DNA of 64,000 nt from Pseudomonas sp. P7548 (lineage in GTDB: Bacteria > Pseudomonadota > Gammaproteobacteria > Pseudomonadales > Pseudomonadaceae): NCBI RefSeq assembly GCF_013386585.1, contig NZ_JACARO010000090.1, forward strand, positions 1 to 64,000. Direction: 5' to 3'. This document shows positions 52,974 to 61,566 of the stretch, piece by piece (the stretch's first letter is position 1; each line of letters begins with the position of its first letter). Made by a program: the position numbers and the translations under genes. The notes under the pieces are model-generated. The model was not told the origin of the DNA and made no database searches. It saw only the letters and a program-made list of their open reading frames with translations.

Positions 52974-53065
52974 TTGGATCTCCACATGTTTTGAGATTTG
53001 TGTTCGTTTACCGGCTAGCATTGGCCTTTGTCTTCATTACCGTTACTCGCTTCGGATAGCTCCCC

Positions 53066-54046
53066 ATGACCGCCCATCGAATTGGTTTCCTGATTTGGCC
53101 CAGCACAAAAGCCCTGACGCTTGCGCTGGCTGAGGAGGCCTTGCGCGTTGCCCAGCGGGTGCATCCGGAAGTGGTCTACGAGCTGTCATTCCTGCTCGCC
53201 GAACCCGCCACCGACGGCGCCTGGCAACTGCCGGGCGAGCCATGGGCCGGCAAGCTGGAAGGGTTCCAGAAGCTGTTCCTGCTGGCGGACGAACCGCCCA
53301 CCGTCATCGCTTCGCAACTGAGCACCGCCCTCAAGCAGCTGGTGCGCGCCGGTTGTGTGATCGGCGGCCTGTCGGCGGGGGTCTACCCGCTGGCCCAGCT
53401 CGGCCTGCTCGACGGTTATCGCGCCGCGGTGCACTGGCGCTGGCAGGACGATTTCGCCGAACGTTTCCCCAAGGTCATCGCCACCAGCCACCTGTTCGAT
53501 TGGGACCGCGACCGCCTCACCGCCTGTGGCGGCATGTCGGTGCTCGACCTGCTGCTGGCAGTACTGGCCCGTGACCATGGCGCCGAACTGGCTGGCGCCG
53601 TCTCCGAAGAACTGGTGGTCGAGCGCATCCGCGAAGGCGGCGAGCGTCAGCGTATTCCGCTGCAAAACCGCCTGGGTTCCAGCCATCCCAAGCTGACCCA
53701 GGCGGTTCTGCTGATGGAAGCCAATATCGAAGAGCCGCTGACCACCGACGAAATCGCCCAGCACGTGTGCGTGTCGCGACGACAACTCGAACGCATCTTC
53801 AAGCAATACCTCAATCGCGTCCCCAGCCAGTATTACCTGGAACTGCGCCTGAACAAGGCCCGCCAGATGCTCATGCAAACCAGCAAGTCGATCATCCAGA
53901 TCGGCCTGTCCTGCGGCTTCTCCTCGGGGCCGCATTTCTCCAGCGCCTACCGCAACTTCTTCGGCGCCACCCCCCGCGAAGACCGCAACCAGCGCCGCAG
54001 CAGCAGCCCGTTCGAACTGTCCTCGGTGCCCGCCGAGCGCGGTTGA
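53066..54046 (+). CDS. argR: Arginine-responsive regulator ArgR (AraC family)
   Basis: 326 residues. An N-terminal DJ-1/PfpI-like domain (GFLIWPSTKALTLALAEEAL; the usual elbow cysteine is replaced, LSAGVYPLAQLGLL) is followed by a C-terminal AraC DNA-binding domain (about 215-315: DEIAQHVCVSRRQLERIFKQYL and IIQIGLSCGFSSGPHFSSAYRN). In Pseudomonas ArgR activates aot and aru and represses biosynthetic genes when arginine is present; it is unrelated to the E. coli ArgR. The position after aotP is the standard one. Confidence 0.93.
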   Translation: MTAHRIGFLIWPSTKALTLALAEEALRVAQRVHPEVVYELSFLLAEPATDGAWQLPGEPWAGKLEGFQKLFLLADEPPTVIASQLSTALKQLVRAGCVIGGLSAGVYPLAQLGLLDGYRAAVHWRWQDDFAERFPKVIATSHLFDWDRDRLTACGGMSVLDLLLAVLARDHGAELAGAVSEELVVERIREGGERQRIPLQNRLGSSHPKLTQAVLLMEANIEEPLTTDEIAQHVCVSRRQLERIFKQYLNRVPSQYYLELRLNKARQMLMQTSKSIIQIGLSCGFSSGPHFSSAYRNFFGATPREDRNQRRSSSPFELSSVPAERG

Positions 54047-54052
54047 GCCGGT

Positions 54053-57000
54053 TCACTCCTCCTGTGGCTGGGCCTGGGGAGACGGCAGTGGATTGCCGTG
54101 TTCGTCCTGAGTGGCTTCGATCACCTGGAACTCGTTGCCCGTGCGCTGGAAGTAGCGCCTGAGCAAGTCCAGGCTTTCGGGCGACAGCGGGTTGCCGCTC
54201 AGGTCGCTGTCATCGTGAAACACAGGAATCATTTCCAGCAGGTCGGGCGGAATCTCCGTAATCAGGTTGTCACTCAGGTCCAGGGTTTGCAGTTCGGTCA
54301 GTTGGAACACCCCTGCGGGCACCGTGCTGATGTGGGTGGCGCGCAAATGCAGTGCCACCAATTGGCTCATGCCGCTGACGTCAGGAGACAACGTCAGCGG
54401 ATTGTCGCAAAGGTCGAGAAACTCCATTGCGCTCAAGTCCGCGATGGCCCGTGCACTGTCTGCTGTCAAGGTGATTGCACACTCGTTCATTTCCAGGCTG
54501 GAGAGCTTGGGCAGGTTGAACAGCGCAGTGGGCAGGGTCTGCAGCTGGCAGCTGCGCACATTCAGTGTCTGCAAGTTGGGAAAGCAACGCAGCGTGCCGT
54601 CCAGCGACGTGGTCGTGCCGTCGCCGTTCATTTCGAACCGTGAGATATGTTCAAGCCGTGCACTCAGCTGTGGCAACGCGCCCATGATCGGTGTATCGAG
54701 GTTCAGGCTGTGGGTGAGTTCATCGTCGAGGCTTTCATCGTCTTCTGCGCTTTCGCGGCGCCATGCTTGCTCCAGCAGTGTTTTGAAAGCACGTCGTTGC
54801 AATTGCTCCCGGGCTTGTGTGTCCTCATCCAAGGGGATGTCCAGGATGGGATGGCGTTGCGGAACGTCCAGGACCCAGTGCTCCAGGTCCGTCGTCAGTT
54901 GTTCATACTCGGCTTCCAGGTGCGTCAGGTAGGCGGCGACCTCATCCATGTGCCCGGGTAGCGTGAAGACAAACCGGTCCGCTTCTTTTTCCAACAGCAG
55001 CGGGTACAGCGCCTCGACCCTTTCACGTTCGGTCGTCGGGCTTTGGGCGTTGAAGAATTCACCGGTGCGTTGGCAGTAGGCCTTGATCAGGTCCAGGCTG
55101 CGGCGCGACAACGGGTTGGCATAGAGGTTGAAACGGTGAGTGGCGGTGACAGGCAGCGTAAAGCTGGCCTCGGGCAGTTCGGTAATGGCGTTGTGGCTTA
55201 GGTTGATGGCCATCGGGCGGTCCTGGGTCAACAAGCCCGGAGGAACTTCTCGCAGGCCGGTGCCTTGCAGCGAAATATCCTTCAAGTGGGCCAGGCGCTG
55301 AAAGTCCACCACCAGGCCCAGAGGGTTGTAGGACAGGTCCAGGTGCTCCAGGCGCGTCATCCCCGCGAGTGCATTCCTGCTGGTCTGCGACAGTGTGATG
55401 CCGCAGCGCGTCAGGCCCAGGTGCGTGAGCTTGGGCAGGTCGAACACCGAGGCGGGAATGTCCCCCAGCTGTGCGTTCTGGATACTGAGAATGTCCAGTG
55501 CAGTGAAGCTCTTGAGAAAGGCCTCCGGCTGCATGGGGGCGCCGTTGCCTTCAAGGCTCAGGTAACCGATGTGGTTGAACTGTGCGCTCAGTGTCGGCAG
55601 GTCGCCGGCCAGGGCTGCGGGCAAGTTCAAGGCATGGATCAAGCGCGTATCCTGGGGTGTTTCCCGGCGCCAGCTGTTTTCCAGCACGCGGTGCAGCGAC
55701 TGACGCCTGGCGTGTTCCAGCCCGGAGAGTCCCGGAGCACTCGACCAGCCTGTCAATTCGCTCTGCAAGGTCTTCAGCTCGTCTGCCAGCCGTGCCAGTT
55801 CGCGCCGCCCGGCTTCGATGTCGCCCGGCAGGCTGAAGATGAATTGATTGAGGGCATCATGACTGAGCGAGGGATACAGCAGGCGCGCGTCTCGTTGGTC
55901 AACCTCGGCAGCGTCGGCCTCCCAGTGGATGCCATGCTGTTGGTAATAGGCTTTGATGCGCTCCAGTGTGGGCTGCGTAAGCGGGTTACCCGAAAGGTCG
56001 AAGCGTTGGCTGGCCGCAGGTGGCAGTTCAAACAGGCTCGGCGGCAGATCGCGCAGTTGGTTGCCGCTCAAAAAGACAGTCTCCAGGTCGGGCAGGTTGA
56101 GCAGGCCCACGGGCATGTGCTCAATGCCCGTCTCGGACAGGTCCAGGTCTTGCAGGTCACGCATGGCTTGAAGGTCTGGCACTTGCCCCAAGGGGTTCTG
56201 ATGCAGGTTGAGCCCCTGCAGGTCGCTCAGGGCGGCCAGGCGCGCGGCGCTGGCGGTGCTGAGAGTGATACGGCAGTTATCCAGGCTCACGATGCGCAGA
56301 TGAGGCAGGTTGTTGATTGAGGGCGGGAGGTCGCCGAGGGGGATGTCCCTGATTTCGAGGTGGCGCAGGCTTGGAAAGGCCTCGATAAAACGCGCAACCC
56401 CCAACGTGCCGTCGGCGCCGATCAACGTCAGGGAGGAGACGTGTATCAGCGGGTGATCGAGCGTCGGCAGTTCGCCGAGGATCGGCCACCTCAAACGCAG
56501 CGTGAAGCCGTCGCGCGCCGGGTCCTCGTAGTAGTTGTCAGCCTCGGTTTCCCGACGCCAGCAGCGCCGCAGTTGCTCGGCGATATGCGCGCGGTTTTGT
56601 CGCTCATAACGACGCCGGCTCGGGCTCAGCGGTGTGCCAGTGTCGGGATGTTGCGAGGGCAGGGTGCGTTGCCAGGTGGCCAGCGACGTGTCCAGGTCCT
56701 GATATTCGGTTTCCAGCAAGGCGAGTGCCGCGCTGGCGTCGCCGGGAGGCGCGGGCAATTGGTCGATCAACTGCTGGGCTTGTTGCTCGTTCAGAATCGG
56801 AAACAGGCTGCGAGCGCGTTGCAACGGCGTCGCAGGCTGGGCCGGGGCAGCAGGTTCTGCGGTGTAGCCCTCGGTGTTGCCGAGCAGGCGCAGGGTTTCG
56901 AGGCGCACAGGGCGCGATTGAGGGGTGTCCATCTGGGCACGTACCACTTCGCGTGGCAGCGGCTGGTGTGCCAGGCGTCTTCGCAGCTCGGGGCCGTCAT

Positions 57001-59920
57001 GGATGTCGATGTTCAACGCCTGGCGTTGCTTATCAGGCAGGGCGTGGAGGATCGCGCTGTACAGGTCGGTTTCCCCGGATAAGGTTTGGCTGCCGTCATG
57101 GGGCACGTACAGGCCGGAACCCAGGCGCACCAGTGTGCGACGGATCGGGGCATCAGCCGGGCCGATGCTGTTCCACAAGGCCCCTTCGTGGCGGTGGTGG
57201 CGTGCGTCCAGCCGGACTTGATCCGACCAGCCAGGTTGCAGCCGCAGGGAGTTGAGGATCAGCCGATCGCTGTCGACACTGCGTTGTGAGGTGAGATACA
57301 GGCCCTCATAGGCCCGATTGAGGCGCACCTCATCCAGGGCTGCCTGGGCCAGCTCCGCCAGGCGCGCAGGCGTGCGGCGCTGGTCGAGGGTTTCGAGTTC
57401 GGCGCCGCTGGCATCGCCTGCCAGTCGCTGCGCTACGCTGGCGGGCAGGCCGGCCGTGGTGTGCTGAATCTGCCGCGCGTCAGGTGTTGGCGCAGAGGGC
57501 AGGGCCCCATAGCGGGAGTCGAACAAGGCCGCACGTTGGTGTTCGGCCCTTTGCGCCAGTGTTTGACGCAGTTGCCGGCTGCGAACGTCCAGGCTCAACT
57601 GCGGGTCGCCGATGCGTTCGTCGAATTGAACGCGTAGTTCATCCGGGGTGAGGCTCTGGAGGATGGTCTTGAGCAAGTCGCCGTTTTTCAACTGCGCTTC
57701 ATGGATTTGCACCCGGGGTTTGCGCGTGTCACCAAAGGACCAGGTGACCTGGCCCCGGCTGTCAAGAAAGAGCAGTGACTTGTCTTGCGGCCAGTTGCCG
57801 TAAGTGGTCAGCAGTTGCAATGTGTCCTGGGGGTCGATGCTGCCGTATACCGCCGGGTCGTCGCTGCGCAAGCTGTCGATCAGGCGTGTGAGGTCACGGT
57901 CTATGCGCAGGCGTGCAAGGCTGTCGTCCAGTAAGGGCGGCAGGGGCAGGCTGTTGACGTGCACCTTGCGCAGGGCGTCTTCCTGTACGCCACTGATGCC
58001 CAGGGCCTGTTCACGGTCTACCTGGCTCAACCCCTCGGCCTTGTGGCCCAGGCGCTGCAGCAGGGTGCTGCGGTCCCATTGCAGGGGGCGCTCCAGTTCG
58101 GTGTGCCAGATGCCTGCGCCGTTATGCCGAACCAGGGGTTGATAGGCCTCTGGGCGTGTGGGGTGTTTGAGGCGGTAGTGCGTACTGTGTTCAACCGGTT
58201 CCACGGCGTACAGCTTGTCATCCAGGGGCAGGATCAATTCGCCACGCACGGTGTGCAAACCGTGTTCGTTGATACCCAGGCGAGGTGGCAAGCTGAGGTC
58301 GCGTTGATAGGCGCTGAGGTCGGGTTTCCAGTAACGGCTGTTGCCGTTGGCGAGGGTCACCGGTTTGAAGCGGTCGATGAACGCCACCACCTGTGTCGGT
58401 AGCACCTTGCGCAGTTCGGCGATGCCGATCGTGCTGCCCACGCCGAAGGCACCCAGTTCCACCAGGGATTGCAGCACACCCATCAAGTGGGTGAAGGCCT
58501 CCCGCGTAGTGTTTTCTGCCCAGTCGATGACGCCCTCGAATACCTCGTCGAGCAGTTGATAGGCCATATAGCCCAGCATCAACTCTCCCAGTCCCGGAAT
58601 AAACGGGGCGACTATCAGTAAGGCTGCGTTGAGGATGGACGACGCGACATTGACGAACGAGTCCCACAGCGCCCAGCGGGCATTGCGGTCGACGTCGGCC
58701 GTCGACACGGCCTGGGTTCGCGCATCGTTGAGAATCTGGTTGAGCCTTTGCTGATAGGCGTGTTGCCACGGCTCACCCTGGATCACGTCTGCGGCAAAGC
58801 GCAGCCTGGGGGCATCGGTCGGCTGATTGCGCCACGGCGCCAGGTTGCTGCCACGCTCGGGCGGGTGCCAGGTGACTCGGCCCAGGCGCTGGCTCAGGTC
58901 GGCAAAAAAGCGCCCACGCTGGTCATGGGCGACGAAACGGCTGAAAAAAGCCTGGTAATCGGTGCTGCGCAACTGCTGCGTGAGGGCCTGCTTGAACGCC
59001 AGTGGCGATGCATATTCCTTGAGCGGATGCTGCGGGTCGTCCGGTATATAGGCCAGCAGGCGCTGCACGGAGCGGATGTGTTCCAGGTCGGGGGCGAGCA
59101 GCAGGATGCCGGTCAGCGGCACGTCCATCATCGTTAAAGCGTGGCAGCGCAGCGCCAGGTTACCCAGCTTCAGCGTGGGGCGCCCTTCCAGCAGTTCTTG
59201 CACCTGCTGTGCAAAGTCGTCACCGATGTCGCCCCGCGCACGGGCCAGTTGCAGGGCCCCCCGCAAGGCCGCTTTCTGGCTGACGGTTACCTTGTGCTCA
59301 AGCACCGCTGCGCTGACAGGTTCGTCGAGGCCCAGTTGCTCGCGCAAATAGCGTTGGTAGCGCGCGCCGATATCCAGTTCGCGGCACAGGCGGGTGAAGG
59401 TGCTCACACTGATTTTTTCGCGGATCCCGGGCAGCGTGTCGAACTGGCCGGTATCGGAGGGTGTGGTGATGAACGTCGAGGCGGGTTCGAAGGCGCCTTC
59501 AAGGGTTTCGTCGTGTTCGAAGTTATGCAAGGCCGCGTCCAGCAACGACACGGTCCAGGTGCGCGCAGCCCCGGAAGGGATCGAAAACCAGGGGACGTGC
59601 TGGGGGATGTACAGGCGCAGAAACACGGTTTCACTGTTGAGGTTCAGGCCGTGGCGCGTTTTCAGGGCCTGTTCAAGTACCTGACGGGCAAAGTCCTTGG
59701 GACCTTTGACGTGTTTGAGTGCGTCATCCACTGCATTTTGAGCGTTCCAGTGCTCCGCGTTCAGGCGCTTGAGCGCGGCGTTGGCGGGCAATGGCCGGGG
59801 TTGGGCGCGGGCCAGGGCGTGCTGTTTGGCGCTGGAGGCCTTGCCTATCCAGCTTGGGATGGCGTTTCGGAGAAGCTGGTAGTGGCTGTCGGGCTGGCGG
59901 GAGGAGGAGGGTGTGCTCAT
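54053..59920 (-). CDS. Large dermonecrotic-toxin-domain protein with three leucine-rich modules
   Basis: 1955-residue protein. The N-terminal half (about 1-1030) is of the dermonecrotic toxin-like (DUF6543) type and begins near HYQLLRNAIPSWIGKASSA. It has a hydrophobic hairpin at about 427-500 (LNAALLIVAPFIPGLGELML, then GAFGVGSTIGIAEL), which could insert into membranes. The rest is three tandem modules starting at LFP (1039), LYP (1348) and LYP (1638). Each has a helical part ending WRRE, five or more leucine-rich repeats, and a closing segment of the type DLSGNPL...Y.QRTG. No catalytic NEL ubiquitin-ligase domain follows the repeats. I start at ATG 59920; an upstream ATG at 59947 exists. 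No signal peptide or secretion gene is adjacent. The family label is sound; toxicity and target are inference. Confidence 0.75.
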   Translation of the reverse strand: MSTPSSSRQPDSHYQLLRNAIPSWIGKASSAKQHALARAQPRPLPANAALKRLNAEHWNAQNAVDDALKHVKGPKDFARQVLEQALKTRHGLNLNSETVFLRLYIPQHVPWFSIPSGAARTWTVSLLDAALHNFEHDETLEGAFEPASTFITTPSDTGQFDTLPGIREKISVSTFTRLCRELDIGARYQRYLREQLGLDEPVSAAVLEHKVTVSQKAALRGALQLARARGDIGDDFAQQVQELLEGRPTLKLGNLALRCHALTMMDVPLTGILLLAPDLEHIRSVQRLLAYIPDDPQHPLKEYASPLAFKQALTQQLRSTDYQAFFSRFVAHDQRGRFFADLSQRLGRVTWHPPERGSNLAPWRNQPTDAPRLRFAADVIQGEPWQHAYQQRLNQILNDARTQAVSTADVDRNARWALWDSFVNVASSILNAALLIVAPFIPGLGELMLGYMAYQLLDEVFEGVIDWAENTTREAFTHLMGVLQSLVELGAFGVGSTIGIAELRKVLPTQVVAFIDRFKPVTLANGNSRYWKPDLSAYQRDLSLPPRLGINEHGLHTVRGELILPLDDKLYAVEPVEHSTHYRLKHPTRPEAYQPLVRHNGAGIWHTELERPLQWDRSTLLQRLGHKAEGLSQVDREQALGISGVQEDALRKVHVNSLPLPPLLDDSLARLRIDRDLTRLIDSLRSDDPAVYGSIDPQDTLQLLTTYGNWPQDKSLLFLDSRGQVTWSFGDTRKPRVQIHEAQLKNGDLLKTILQSLTPDELRVQFDERIGDPQLSLDVRSRQLRQTLAQRAEHQRAALFDSRYGALPSAPTPDARQIQHTTAGLPASVAQRLAGDASGAELETLDQRRTPARLAELAQAALDEVRLNRAYEGLYLTSQRSVDSDRLILNSLRLQPGWSDQVRLDARHHRHEGALWNSIGPADAPIRRTLVRLGSGLYVPHDGSQTLSGETDLYSAILHALPDKQRQALNIDIHDGPELRRRLAHQPLPREVVRAQMDTPQSRPVRLETLRLLGNTEGYTAEPAAPAQPATPLQRARSLFPILNEQQAQQLIDQLPAPPGDASAALALLETEYQDLDTSLATWQRTLPSQHPDTGTPLSPSRRRYERQNRAHIAEQLRRCWRRETEADNYYEDPARDGFTLRLRWPILGELPTLDHPLIHVSSLTLIGADGTLGVARFIEAFPSLRHLEIRDIPLGDLPPSINNLPHLRIVSLDNCRITLSTASAARLAALSDLQGLNLHQNPLGQVPDLQAMRDLQDLDLSETGIEHMPVGLLNLPDLETVFLSGNQLRDLPPSLFELPPAASQRFDLSGNPLTQPTLERIKAYYQQHGIHWEADAAEVDQRDARLLYPSLSHDALNQFIFSLPGDIEAGRRELARLADELKTLQSELTGWSSAPGLSGLEHARRQSLHRVLENSWRRETPQDTRLIHALNLPAALAGDLPTLSAQFNHIGYLSLEGNGAPMQPEAFLKSFTALDILSIQNAQLGDIPASVFDLPKLTHLGLTRCGITLSQTSRNALAGMTRLEHLDLSYNPLGLVVDFQRLAHLKDISLQGTGLREVPPGLLTQDRPMAINLSHNAITELPEASFTLPVTATHRFNLYANPLSRRSLDLIKAYCQRTGEFFNAQSPTTERERVEALYPLLLEKEADRFVFTLPGHMDEVAAYLTHLEAEYEQLTTDLEHWVLDVPQRHPILDIPLDEDTQAREQLQRRAFKTLLEQAWRRESAEDDESLDDELTHSLNLDTPIMGALPQLSARLEHISRFEMNGDGTTTSLDGTLRCFPNLQTLNVRSCQLQTLPTALFNLPKLSSLEMNECAITLTADSARAIADLSAMEFLDLCDNPLTLSPDVSGMSQLVALHLRATHISTVPAGVFQLTELQTLDLSDNLITEIPPDLLEMIPVFHDDSDLSGNPLSPESLDLLRRYFQRTGNEFQVIEATQDEHGNPLPSPQAQPQEE

Positions 59921-60019
59921 GCTCAATCTCTGATGGCAGGAAAGCACATCAGTAGATCAGCGTGTTTCACCCCGTCGGCTCTAGATAGTTAGTTTAAACT
60001 GCGCCATTGCGATGGTATT

Positions 60020-60040
60020 TGTCGCATTGGCGTAAACCCG
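60020..60040 (+). promoter_or_regulatory. Candidate ArgR half-site 1 upstream of aruC
   Basis: TGTCGC at 60020-60025, 8 bases, AA at 60034-60035: a full match to TGTCGC-N8-AA-N5. It lies about 140 bases before aruC and 100 bases before the divergent toxin-like gene. Confidence 0.6.
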
Positions 60041-60070
60041 CCAAAATCGCGGGTTGGCGCTATAAGAAGT

Positions 60071-60091
60071 TGTCGCTTGGCGACAAGGCTG
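60071..60091 (+). promoter_or_regulatory. Candidate ArgR half-site 2 upstream of aruC
   Basis: TGTCGC at 60071-60076, 8 bases, AA at 60085-60086, matching the ArgR consensus. It also forms the perfect inverted repeat TTGTCGC-TTG-GCGACAA (60070-60086). About 80-95 bases before aruC, a plausible activator position. Confidence 0.6.
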
Positions 60092-60164
60092 CACTGAAAA
60101 CTGTCCTTACAATCCCTGCATCGCCCGCCAGTTCCAGGCAGGCGTTCCTCTTCAGGAGACTCCG

Positions 60165-61385
60165 ATGTCCGTTGAGCAAGCCCCGGTGCAACGTGCCGAT
60201 TTCGACCAGGTCATGGTGCCTAACTACGCACCTGCCGCCTTCATCCCCGTGCGTGGCGAAGGTTCTCGTGTATGGGACCAGGCGGGGCGCGAGCTGATCG
60301 ACTTTGCCGGCGGCATCGCGGTCAACGTGTTGGGCCACGCCCATCCGGCGCTGGTCGGCGCGCTGACCGAACAGGCCAACAAGCTGTGGCACGTCTCCAA
60401 CGTCTTCACCAATGAGCCGGCCCTGCGCCTGGCCCACAAGCTGATCGACGCCACCTTTGCCGAGCGCGTGTTCTTCTGCAACTCCGGCGCCGAGGCCAAC
60501 GAGGCCGCGTTCAAGCTGGCCCGTCGCGTTGCGTTCGACCGCTTCGGTACCGAGAAGTACGAGATCATCGCCGCGCTGAACAGCTTCCACGGCCGTACCC
60601 TGTTCACCGTCAACGTCGGTGGCCAGTCCAAGTACTCCGATGGTTTCGGCCCTAAAATCACCGGCATCACCCACGTTCCTTATAACGACCTGGCGGCGCT
60701 CAAAGCCGCTGTGTCGGACAAGACCTGCGCCGTGGTGCTGGAGCCGATCCAGGGCGAAGGCGGCGTGCTGCCGGCCGAACTGGCTTACCTGCAAGGCGCC
60801 CGTGAACTGTGTGATGCCAACAACGCGCTGCTGGTGTTCGACGAAGTGCAGACCGGCATGGGCCGCAGCGGCCACCTGTTCGCCTACCAGCATTACGGCG
60901 TAGTGCCAGACATCCTCACCAGCGCCAAGAGCCTGGGCGGCGGTTTCCCGATTGCGGCCATGCTCACCCGTGAAGACCTGGCCAAGCACCTGGTGGTCGG
61001 CACCCACGGCACCACCTACGGCGGCAACCCGCTGGCGTGCGCGGTGGCAGAAGCGGTGATCGACGTGATCAACACCCCTGAGGTATTGGCCGGCGTGAAC
61101 GCCAAGCACGACCTGTTCAAGGCGCGCCTGGAACAGATCGGCAAGCAATACGGCATCTTCACCGAAGTGCGCGGCATGGGCCTGCTGCTCGGTTGCGTGC
61201 TGAGCGATGCGTACAAGGGCAAGGCCAAGGACGTGTTCAACGCGGCCGAGAAAGAAAACCTGATGATCCTGCAAGCCGGCCCGGACGTGGTGCGTTTTGC
61301 ACCAAGCCTGGTGGTGGAAGAGGCGGACATCAAGGAAGGCCTGGACCGTTTTGAACGTGCTGTAAAAGCGCTGACGCAAGCTTGA
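60165..61385 (+). CDS. aruC: Succinylornithine/acetylornithine aminotransferase
   Basis: 406-residue class III aminotransferase, PLP-dependent, converting N2-succinylornithine to N2-succinylglutamate semialdehyde in arginine breakdown; the enzyme can also act on acetylornithine in synthesis. Seen: FCNSGAEANEAAFKLAR, DEVQTGMGRSGHL with the cofactor-contacting Asp, and TSAKSLGGGFPIAAM carrying the Schiff-base lysine. It heads the aru operon. A large inverted repeat follows before aruF. Two candidate ArgR half-sites precede it. Confidence 0.93.
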   Translation: MSVEQAPVQRADFDQVMVPNYAPAAFIPVRGEGSRVWDQAGRELIDFAGGIAVNVLGHAHPALVGALTEQANKLWHVSNVFTNEPALRLAHKLIDATFAERVFFCNSGAEANEAAFKLARRVAFDRFGTEKYEIIAALNSFHGRTLFTVNVGGQSKYSDGFGPKITGITHVPYNDLAALKAAVSDKTCAVVLEPIQGEGGVLPAELAYLQGARELCDANNALLVFDEVQTGMGRSGHLFAYQHYGVVPDILTSAKSLGGGFPIAAMLTREDLAKHLVVGTHGTTYGGNPLACAVAEAVIDVINTPEVLAGVNAKHDLFKARLEQIGKQYGIFTEVRGMGLLLGCVLSDAYKGKAKDVFNAAEKENLMILQAGPDVVRFAPSLVVEEADIKEGLDRFERAVKALTQA

Positions 61386-61450
61386 TACACCGTTTGGCGT
61401 CCGAACGATCGGGCGCCGAACACACATTCAAAAGGCCGGACTGGATCAAA

Positions 61451-61506
61451 TGTGGGAGCCGCTTGTGTGGCGAGGGAGCAAGCTCCCTCGCCACACAAGC
61501 CCGCTC
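61451..61506. repeat. Large perfect inverted repeat between aruC and aruF
   Basis: A 19-base perfect palindromic stem around AA (61461-61479 with 61482-61500), preceded by a REP-like TGTGGGAGC. It lies within the operon and has no T-tract, so it is more likely to affect message stability or relative expression than to terminate. Confidence 0.8.
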
Positions 61507-61566
61507 CGAATCAGAATCTGTCCGGCATTTTTTCCTCTGCAAGTTTTCGAGTTAAGGAGTGACACC

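Noticed and set aside
54053..54300. NEL-type E3 ubiquitin ligase domain at the end of the giant protein
   Set aside because: Leucine-rich toxin-like proteins often carry one, but here the chain ends shortly after the last repeat cap with a Pro/Gln-rich tail and there is no room for the domain or its Cys-x-Asp motif.
60060..61427. 455-codon minus-strand frame over aruC
   Set aside because: Antisense shadow of aruC, whose own motifs are intact.
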